64,000 nt of DNA from Streptomyces sp. Ru73 (GTDB lineage: Bacteria; Actinomycetota; Actinomycetes; Streptomycetales; Streptomycetaceae), in contig NZ_PQSQ01000006.1 in assembly GCF_002920575.1 (NCBI RefSeq), forward strand, positions 83,905 to 147,904. Reading direction: 5' to 3'. Of this stretch, positions 42,672 to 49,090 are shown piece by piece (position 1 is the stretch's first letter; every line of letters starts with the position of its first letter). A program made the translations under genes and the position numbers. The notes under the pieces were generated by a model. It was not told the origin of the DNA and ran no database searches. It worked only from the letters and a program-made list of their open reading frames with translations.

Positions 42672-43831
42672 GCGGCGCGACGAAGAGCCTGCGCGGCACG
42701 GCCGCCGTCGTCGGCGTCGCCGAGTCGGACCTCGGCGAGGTCGCGCCCGGCCTCACCCCGCTGGACCTCGCGGGCCAGGCGGCGGCCCGCGCCCTGGCCG
42801 GAGCGGGAATCGCCAAGTCCGAGGTGGACGGCCTCTTCACGGCCTCCTCGTACCTGCCGATGGCCGCGATGGACACCGCCGAGTACCTGGGCATCCGGCC
42901 GCGCCACCTCGACGGCACCAACATCGGCGGCAGCTCCTTCGTCTCGCACCTGCTGCACGCCGCCACCGCCATCGAGCAGGGTCAGTGCACCACCGTACTG
43001 ATCGTCTACGGCTCCACGCAGCGCTCCGACGGCGGCCGGCTGGTCTCGCCGTCCCGGCCCGACCCGTACGAGGCGCCGTACGGGCCGCGCTACCCGATCA
43101 CCATGTACGCGCTGGCGGCGGCGCGCCACATGCACGAGTACGGCACCACCCGCGAGCAGCTGGCCGACGTGGCGGTGGCGGCCCGCGAGTGGGCCGGGCT
43201 CAACCCGGCTGCGTTCGCGCGCAAGCCGCTGACCAGGGAGGACGTGCTCGGCTCCCGGATGATCAGCGATCCGCTGACCGTACGGGACTGCTGCCTGGTC
43301 ACCGACGGCGGCGGCGCGCTGGTCGTCACCTCCGCCGAGCGGGCCCGCGACCTCGCGGCGACGCCCGCCTACCTGCTGGGCGCGGGGGAGGCGACCTGGC
43401 ACCGGTCCATATCGCGGATGCCCGATCTCACCGTGACGGCGGCGACCGACTCCGGGCGGCGGGCCTTCGCCGCGGCCGGGCTGACCCCCGCCGACATCGA
43501 CGTCGTGGAGCTGTACGACGCGTTCACCATCAACCCGGTCCTCTTCCTGGAGGACCTGGGCTTCTGCGCCAAGGGCGAGGGCGGCGCGTTCGTCGCCGAC
43601 GGCGGGATCGCGCCCGGCGGGCGGCTGCCGGTCAACACCAACGGCGGCGGCCTCTCCTACGGCCACCCCGGCATGTACGGGATCTTCACCGTGATCGAGG
43701 CGGTCCGGCAGCTGCGCGGCGACTGCGGCGAGCGTCAGGTGCCGGGGGCCGTGACCGCGCTCGCGCACGGCAACGGCGGGGTGCTCTCCAGCCAGGTCAC
43801 CGCGATCCTCGGCACGGAAGCCGCGCTCTGA
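42668..43831 (+). CDS. Thiolase-fold acetyltransferase/aldolase-like protein
   Basis: The 387-residue product has the thiolase/SCP-x fold: PLDLAGQAAARALAGAGI, DIDVVELYDAFTINPVLFLEDLGF, NTNGGGLSYGHPGMYGIFTV and LAHGNGGVLSSQV. At the position of the nucleophilic cysteine of true thiolases (after GTNIGG) it has Ser89-Ser90. It therefore probably does not form an acyl-cysteine and acts like Ltp2-type retroaldolases with the DUF35 partner. GTG 42668 overlaps the DUF35 stop. It ends the operon. The reaction is inferred. Confidence 0.85.
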   Translation: MSGATKSLRGTAAVVGVAESDLGEVAPGLTPLDLAGQAAARALAGAGIAKSEVDGLFTASSYLPMAAMDTAEYLGIRPRHLDGTNIGGSSFVSHLLHAATAIEQGQCTTVLIVYGSTQRSDGGRLVSPSRPDPYEAPYGPRYPITMYALAAARHMHEYGTTREQLADVAVAAREWAGLNPAAFARKPLTREDVLGSRMISDPLTVRDCCLVTDGGGALVVTSAERARDLAATPAYLLGAGEATWHRSISRMPDLTVTAATDSGRRAFAAAGLTPADIDVVELYDAFTINPVLFLEDLGFCAKGEGGAFVADGGIAPGGRLPVNTNGGGLSYGHPGMYGIFTVIEAVRQLRGDCGERQVPGAVTALAHGNGGVLSSQVTAILGTEAAL

Positions 43832-43888
43832 GGCGGCGGAACACCGGGAGCCGACGACGCGACAGGGATAGAATGGGGGTGCCTTCCG

Positions 43889-43929
43889 AGCCTTCCCGCC
43901 GCGGACCTTCCGCCGGGGAGGCTTTTTTT
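43889..43929 (+). terminator. Intrinsic terminator with seven T residues
   Basis: AGCCTTCCC (43889-43897) pairs with GGGGAGGCT (43915-43923, one T-G pair) and is followed by TTTTTTT. Such a T-run is rare in this GC-rich genome. A possible -10, TAGAAT, lies at 43869-43874, and an earlier GCCTTCC (43881) could compete for the same right arm. It may thus be an attenuator for the aldo/keto reductase 36 nt downstream, or just the operon terminator. Confidence 0.7.
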
Positions 43930-43964
43930 CATGCCGTCCTCCGCCCCGCTCACGAAGGAGATCC

Positions 43965-44885
43965 ATGCCAGACGCATGCGCACGCCCCGCCACCGCCGCG
44001 GGCACCTGGAGACTCGGTGACCTGACCGTCAACCGCATCGGATTCGGCGCGATGCGGCTGACGGGCGACGTGCCCTTCGGCCCGGCGGTACCGAGCGACC
44101 GCGAGCGGTCCATCGGCGTGCTCCGGCGCGCGGTCGAGCTCGGCGTCAACCACATCGACACCGCCGCGTTCTACTTCTCCTCCCTGCGCTCCGCCAACGA
44201 GCTGATCAACCGGGCACTGGCGCCGTACCCGGCGGACCTGGTCATCACCACCAAGGTCTGGCCCGGCCGGGAGCCCTCGGGCACGTGGTGGTGGGCCACG
44301 CCGGAGCAACTGCGCGGCCAAGTGGAGGAGAACCTCCGCCAGCTCGGCCGCGACCACCTGGACGTCGTCAACCTGCGCATCCCGCCGAGCCGCAGAACGG
44401 GCTCGATCGCCGCGCACTTCGGGGCGCTGGCCGAGCTGCGCGAGGCCGGGCTCATACGCCATCTCGGCATCTCGAACGCCACGCCCGAGCACCTGGCCGA
44501 GGCGCGGGCCATCGCGCCGGTCGTCTGCGTGCAGAATCCCTACGGCATCGGTGCGCCGGACGCGGAGCAGGACTTCCTGCGGGTCTGTGGCGAACTGGGC
44601 GTCGCCTACGTGCCGTTCTTCGCGATCGCCGGCGCCGGGCGCGAGGCGGGGGCGAGTCCCGAGGACAGCGAAGCGGTGCGCGCCGTCGCCCGCGCGCACG
44701 GGGCGTCGGCCGCACAGGTGCGCCTGGCGTGGACGCTGCGGCAGGGGCCGCACGTGCTGGCCATCCCGGGTACCGGCGACCCGGGCCATCTCGCGGAGAA
44801 CGTCGCCGCCGGGGCGCTGCGGCTCACGGACGAGGACGTGGCCCGCCTCCGCCGTGCTCACTCGGCGAACAGCGCGTCCAGGTAG
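43965..44885 (+). CDS. Aldo/keto reductase
   Basis: The 306-residue product is an (alpha/beta)8 aldo/keto reductase using NADPH: NRIGFGAMRLTG, NHIDTAAFYF (Asp65, Tyr70), VITTKVW (Lys97), EENLRQLGRDHLDVVNL, and a C-terminal IPGTGDPGHLAENVAAGALRL. The fourth catalytic residue, normally His after the DLxxL strand, is Arg138 here (VNLRIP), so activity may be altered. AAGGAG lies 4 nt before ATG 43965. Its 3' end overlaps the convergent YchJ-like gene by 28 nt. Confidence 0.88.
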   Translation: MPDACARPATAAGTWRLGDLTVNRIGFGAMRLTGDVPFGPAVPSDRERSIGVLRRAVELGVNHIDTAAFYFSSLRSANELINRALAPYPADLVITTKVWPGREPSGTWWWATPEQLRGQVEENLRQLGRDHLDVVNLRIPPSRRTGSIAAHFGALAELREAGLIRHLGISNATPEHLAEARAIAPVVCVQNPYGIGAPDAEQDFLRVCGELGVAYVPFFAIAGAGREAGASPEDSEAVRAVARAHGASAAQVRLAWTLRQGPHVLAIPGTGDPGHLAENVAAGALRLTDEDVARLRRAHSANSASR

Positions 44886-45292
44886 ACCCAGGCACCCTCG
44901 TGCCGCACGAAGCGGCTGTGCTCGTGCAGCGCGTCCGTCACGCCGCCGTGCCGGAACCGGGCCCGGAACTCGACCGTGCCGGTGGTGTGGAACGCGCTGC
45001 CCTCGGACGTGCCCAGGATCTCCAGCCCCAGCCAGCGCTGCCCCGCGTCGAGGCCGAGGCGGGGCGGCCGGGTGTCCGGGTGCCAGGTCCGCAGCAGGTA
45101 GGGCTCGTCCCGTACGACGAAGGCGCTGTAGCGGGAGCGCATCAGCCGCTCGCAGGTGGGCGCGGCGGCCGTCCCGGCGTGGAACCGCCCGCAGCACTCC
45201 CCGTACGTGGCGGGCAGGCCGCACGGACAGGGCGAGGAGGCGGTGACGGCAGGGGCTGCGGCCTGCTTCGGGCGCGGGGTGCGACGGGACAT
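44858..45292 (-). CDS. YchJ family SEC-C protein (UPF0225)
   Basis: The 144-residue product starts with a SEC-C-like zinc motif (SSPCPCGLPATYGECCGRFH) followed by the YchJ domain (AAPTCERLMRSRYSAFVVRDEPYLLRTWHPDTRP; VEFRARFRHGG). The family is widespread but its role is unknown. ATG 45292 is the last start before the motif; the ribosome site is weak. It is convergent with the aldo/keto reductase and divergent from the leader peptide at 45386. Confidence 0.85.
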   Translation of the reverse strand: MSRRTPRPKQAAAPAVTASSPCPCGLPATYGECCGRFHAGTAAAPTCERLMRSRYSAFVVRDEPYLLRTWHPDTRPPRLGLDAGQRWLGLEILGTSEGSAFHTTGTVEFRARFRHGGVTDALHEHSRFVRHEGAWVYLDALFAE

Positions 45293-45385
45293 GCGCCCAT
45301 TCTGCCCGTCCGTCGGGCGGACGAAATGTCTCGCCATCCGAGACAGCTTTACGTGTGGCTTACACCCGGTATTACCGTGGACGGC

Positions 45386-45469
45386 ATGTTCGGACCCGCC
45401 AGTGTGCTCACGCTCGCGCTCTTCGCGGCGACGCCGTGGGACGTCGACGACGCGCTCTGTAGCCGCTGA
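45386..45469 (+). CDS. 27-residue putative leader peptide with C-terminal Cys
   Basis: A small frame encodes 27 residues ending in DDALCSR. The single Cys uses the rare codon TGT three codons before the stop. It lies 73 bp before a sulfur-compound transporter. A promoter-like TTTACG (45348) / TATTAC (45370-45375, 16-bp gap) would start transcription about 4 nt before the ATG. Actinomycetes often place short Cys-containing leader peptides before sulfur-assimilation genes, so cysteine-dependent attenuation is a reasonable inference. Confidence 0.6.
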   Translation: MFGPASVLTLALFAATPWDVDDALCSR

Positions 45470-45500
45470 CGCCCCCTCCAGGTCCTGCTTTCTCCTTCTC

Positions 45501-45518
45501 CGGTACGCCCCCGTACCG
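45501..45518 (+). promoter_or_regulatory. Hairpin between leader peptide and sulfur transporter
   Basis: CGGTACG (45501-45507) and CGTACCG (45512-45518) form a perfect 7-bp stem with a CCCC loop, 31 nt after the leader stop and 24 nt before the GTG start. It may be the switching element that responds to ribosome stalling on the leader. Confidence 0.5.
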
Positions 45519-45542
45519 CATCGCCTCCCACGGAGACACCAC

Positions 45543-46835
45543 GTGACGACCGCTCCCCCCGCCGGGGCGGCCGGGGCGCCGACCCGTACCGGCACCCTGC
45601 TCACCCCGGCCCCCACCCGCACGCCCGCGCCCGCGGCCGAGCCGGCGCCGCCCGTCCGCCGGACGCCCCTGGTGGTCGCCGGCCTGATCGGGGCCGGGCT
45701 CACCGCCTACGTGTGGACCGCCAACGGCGCCAAGCCCGGCATCCTGCTGCTCGTCGGCATCGCCCTGGGCTTCGCGCTCTTCCACTCCCGCTTCGGCTTC
45801 ACCTCGGCCTGGCGGCAGCTGATCGCCGTCGGCAACGGCACCGGGCTGCGCGCCCACGCCCTGCTGCTCGGCACCACCGCCACGCTCTTCGCGCTGCTCA
45901 TCGGCACCGGCACCGGCCTGTTCGGTTCGGTACCGGCGCCCAGCGCGGGCCCGCTGGGCGTCGCCCTGCTGGTCGGCGCCTTCCTCTTCGCCGTCGGCAT
46001 GCAGCTCGGCGGCGCCTGCGCCTCCGGCACCCTCTTCGCCGTCGGCTCGGGCCAGAGCACCATCGTGCTCACCCTGGGCGGCTTCATCGCCGGCTCGACG
46101 GTGGCGGCCTGGCAGTACGACCTCTGGCGCGACCTGCCCGCATTTGACCCGGTGCTCTTCTCCGACCACCTCGGCTGGGCCGGCTCCTGGGCCGTGACCA
46201 TGGTGCTGCTCGCCGTGGTCGTGCTGGTCTCCCGGCGCGTCCAGGCCCGCCGCAACCCGCCGCCGGTCGGCACCCCGCCGTCCGCGCGCACCACCCTGGC
46301 CCGTGCCTTCCGCGGCTCCTGGACGCTGTGGACCGGCGCCCTCGTCCTCGCCGTCCTCGGCGCGGCCGTGCTGCTGGTCTCCGGCGGCGCCTGGGGCATC
46401 ACCAGCGCCTTCGCGCTGTGGGGCTCGAAGCTGGTGGGCCTGCTCGGCGGCTCCCCTGAGCACTGGGCGTTCTGGCAGGACCCGAAGAACGCGGCCTCGT
46501 ACGCGGGCCCCGTGCTCGCCGACAAGACCAGCCTGACCGACCTCGGCATCATGGTCGGCGCCGCGGTGGCCGCGGCGGCGGGCGGCGTCTGGAAGCTGCA
46601 CCGCGGCATTCCGGCGCGCACCGCGCTCGCGGCCGTGCTCGGCGGCGTCCTGATGGGCATCGGCGCCCGGATGGCCGGCGGCTGCAACATCGGCGCGTAC
46701 CTCGCCGGCATCGCCTCCGGCAGCCTGCACGGCTGGATCTGGGGCGCGGCGGCGCTGGTCGGCACCTGGGCGGGCCTCCGTCTGCGCCCGGCCTTCGGCC
46801 TCGGCAACCCCAAGCCGGGGGACGGCGTCTGCTGA
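45543..46835 (+). CDS. YeeE/YedE family sulfur (thiosulfate-type) transporter
   Basis: The 430-residue product has a Pro-rich N-terminus, then about ten transmembrane segments in two YeeE/YedE (DUF395) repeats. The conserved cysteines sit in GGACASGTLFAVGSGQ and GGCNIGAYLAG, which in TsuA pass thiosulfate through the membrane. It is a likely importer of thiosulfate or a related sulfur anion. GTG 45543 has GGAGA upstream. It stands alone behind the leader peptide and hairpin, with a strong terminator after it. Confidence 0.88.
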   Translation: MTTAPPAGAAGAPTRTGTLLTPAPTRTPAPAAEPAPPVRRTPLVVAGLIGAGLTAYVWTANGAKPGILLLVGIALGFALFHSRFGFTSAWRQLIAVGNGTGLRAHALLLGTTATLFALLIGTGTGLFGSVPAPSAGPLGVALLVGAFLFAVGMQLGGACASGTLFAVGSGQSTIVLTLGGFIAGSTVAAWQYDLWRDLPAFDPVLFSDHLGWAGSWAVTMVLLAVVVLVSRRVQARRNPPPVGTPPSARTTLARAFRGSWTLWTGALVLAVLGAAVLLVSGGAWGITSAFALWGSKLVGLLGGSPEHWAFWQDPKNAASYAGPVLADKTSLTDLGIMVGAAVAAAAGGVWKLHRGIPARTALAAVLGGVLMGIGARMAGGCNIGAYLAGIASGSLHGWIWGAAALVGTWAGLRLRPAFGLGNPKPGDGVC

Positions 46836-46856
46836 GCGCCTGACACGCACACGAGC

Positions 46857-46888
46857 GGCGGCCGCCGGGAGGAATCCCGGCGGCCGCC
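46857..46888. terminator. Strong bidirectional hairpin
   Basis: A perfect 13-bp stem (GGCGGCCGCCGGG / CCCGGCGGCCGCC) with a 6-nt loop separates the sulfur transporter from the convergent secreted-protein gene. Confidence 0.8.
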
Positions 46889-46912
46889 GTCGTCACGGAG
46901 AGTGAGTGCGCC

Positions 46913-49090
46913 TCACAGCTCCTGGATGCGGATATTGCGGTACGAGATGACGTCGCTCGTACTGTGGACCTGGAGCCCCACATAGCCGGAGGCGTAGCGC
47001 CGGCCGTCGGTGCCCGGGTCGTCGTCCCGCGGCGGGTTGAAGACCTGCCCGCCGGTGTTGTCGAACTCGTTGATCAGCTTGCCGTTGCGGTAGACCGAGT
47101 AGTGCTGGTCGACCACCCGGATCTCGTAGTCGTTCCAGGTGCCCTTGGGCGTGACGCCCGCACCGCCGAGGCCGACCCGGTCGAAGCCGTAGATCGAGCC
47201 CGTCTTGTACATGTCGCCGTCCGGACGGTCCAGGATCTGGACCTCGTGTCCGTACTTGATGGCGACCCACTCGGGCCGGGACTCCTCCGGGTGGTCATGG
47301 ACGTCGGGGAAGCGGACGAAGACCCCGCCGTTGGCGTTGCCGGTGCCCGGTGCGTCGTCCCGGAACTGCAGCTTCAGCGAGAAGTCGTCGAAGCGCCGCT
47401 CGGGGAACCACAGCATGCCCATGCCGTCGACCTTCGTACTGCTGGTCATCGCGCCGTCACCGGTGAGCGAGAACGCGCCGCCGCCCACGTGCTCCCACTT
47501 GTCGAAGGTCGCCGGCGTCCCGTCGAAGAGGGTGCGGTAGCCGGTGTGGTGCCCCGGCTTGCCGATGCCGGACTGGCGCGCCGCCTGCTTGATCGCCCGG
47601 GCCTCGCGCTTGTCGATCACACCCTCCTTCAGGAGTTTGTCCGTCACCTCGGTCACGTGCTTGAGGAAGAGCGCCTGCGAGGACCAGTCCTTCTCGTCCT
47701 CGATCAGCTCGTTGATGGTGCAGCGGTTGCCGGTGACCCGGTTGGGCACGCCGGTGTCGACCGTGCCGACGATGACGGTCAGCCGCTCGTCGTGCTCGGG
47801 GCAGGGCGGTGCGGGTACCCCGCCGCCCGCCGCGACCGTGAAGCCGACCGTACGGGCCGGCGAGGTGTTGCCCGCCTTGTCGGTCGCCCGGTGCGCGAGC
47901 GAGTGGTAGCCGGTGCGGTCCACGACGACGGGCGCTTCGTACGCCAGGTACGGGCCGCCGTCGAGGGAGTACTCCACCTTGTCCACGCCGCTGTCGTCGT
48001 CGGTGGCGGTAATGGTCACCTTGGCGCTGCCGACGTACGCGCCGTCGGAGTTCTTCTGCCCCTCGACCTTGGCCGCGGTGTCCGGGGGAGTGGTGTCCGA
48101 GGCCGGCGGCGCCACGACCGTGAAGGTCACCGACTTCTCCGCCGCCGCGTTGCCCGCCTTGTCGGCGGCGCGGTAGCGGACCGTGTGATCGCCCGTCTCG
48201 TGCACCATGACCGGCGCGGTGTACGGCTGCCAGGCGCCGTCCCCGAGCGCGTACTCGATGGTGTTGACCCCCGACCCGGTGTCGGAGGCGGTGACGGTCA
48301 CCGTGGCCATGCCCACGTAGGCGCCGTCCGCGTTCTTCTCGCCGGACACCGTCGCCGAGGTCTCCGGCGGGGTGGTGTCGTTCGTGTCCGGCGCGACGAC
48401 CGTGAAGTCGACGGACTTCTCGGCCGCGACGTTGCCCGCCTTGTCGGCCGCGCGGTAGCGGATCTTGTGGGCGCCGACCTGGTCGACCACGAGCGGCGCG
48501 GTGTACGGCTGGAAGCCGCCGTCGCCCACCGCGTACTCGATCCGGTCCACGCCCGACCCGGCGTCCGTCGCCGAGAGGGTCACCGTGGCGCTGCCGACGT
48601 ACGCGCCGTCGGCGTTCTTCTGGCCCTCGACCTTCGCCGCGGTCTCCGGCGCCGTGGTGTCGTCGCTGCCGCCGTCGGTGACGACCAGGACGCCCTGCAT
48701 CTGCTCGTGGCCGGGGATGGTGCAGTGGTAGCGGTACTTGCCGGGGGTGAGCGTGACCTCGGCGGTGTGCTTGCCGCCCGAGGAGTCACCGGGGTTCGCC
48801 ATGATGTTCAGGCTGACGTCCTGGTTGTACTCCGGGTCGGAGGTCACGAAGGTCAGCGTGTGCGGCATGCCCATCGTGTTGCCGGTGGCCTCGCTGTTCT
48901 CGAAGACGATGGTCGCCTTCCCGGCCACGGCCGTGGTGGGTGCCGACGCGTACTTGGTGATGTCGTCGCCCGCCGTCCAGGTCAGCACCTGCTGCTCCGC
49001 GACGGGTGCCGGCTGTCCGTAGGCAGCCGTTGCGCCCACGCCGAGCAGCAGGAAGAGGACGGACAGCAGAGCGGTCAGCCGCCGGTTCAT
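46913..49090 (-). CDS. Secreted cupredoxin / triple Ig-like repeat / DUF1080 fusion
   Basis: The 725-residue product begins with a signal peptide (residues 1-25). A cupredoxin domain follows, with a type-1-like copper site His77, Cys123, His128 and Met131 (YHCTIPGHEQM). Three near-identical repeats of about 93 residues come next (about 144-234, 238-327, 332-420; shared KNADGAYVG, RYRAADKAGN), of the OmpL47-type beta fold. A linker with two cysteines precedes a DUF1080 / 3-keto-glycoside hydrolase-like domain (about 515-725; TLFDGTPATFDKWEHVGGG, NDYEIRVVDQHYSVYRNG). It probably links copper redox chemistry with sugar binding or hydrolysis outside the cell. Its ATG overlaps the stop of the upstream sugar-dehydrogenase gene, so the two are coupled. 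Confidence 0.88.
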   Translation of the reverse strand: MNRRLTALLSVLFLLLGVGATAAYGQPAPVAEQQVLTWTAGDDITKYASAPTTAVAGKATIVFENSEATGNTMGMPHTLTFVTSDPEYNQDVSLNIMANPGDSSGGKHTAEVTLTPGKYRYHCTIPGHEQMQGVLVVTDGGSDDTTAPETAAKVEGQKNADGAYVGSATVTLSATDAGSGVDRIEYAVGDGGFQPYTAPLVVDQVGAHKIRYRAADKAGNVAAEKSVDFTVVAPDTNDTTPPETSATVSGEKNADGAYVGMATVTVTASDTGSGVNTIEYALGDGAWQPYTAPVMVHETGDHTVRYRAADKAGNAAAEKSVTFTVVAPPASDTTPPDTAAKVEGQKNSDGAYVGSAKVTITATDDDSGVDKVEYSLDGGPYLAYEAPVVVDRTGYHSLAHRATDKAGNTSPARTVGFTVAAGGGVPAPPCPEHDERLTVIVGTVDTGVPNRVTGNRCTINELIEDEKDWSSQALFLKHVTEVTDKLLKEGVIDKREARAIKQAARQSGIGKPGHHTGYRTLFDGTPATFDKWEHVGGGAFSLTGDGAMTSSTKVDGMGMLWFPERRFDDFSLKLQFRDDAPGTGNANGGVFVRFPDVHDHPEESRPEWVAIKYGHEVQILDRPDGDMYKTGSIYGFDRVGLGGAGVTPKGTWNDYEIRVVDQHYSVYRNGKLINEFDNTGGQVFNPPRDDDPGTDGRRYASGYVGLQVHSTSDVISYRNIRIQEL

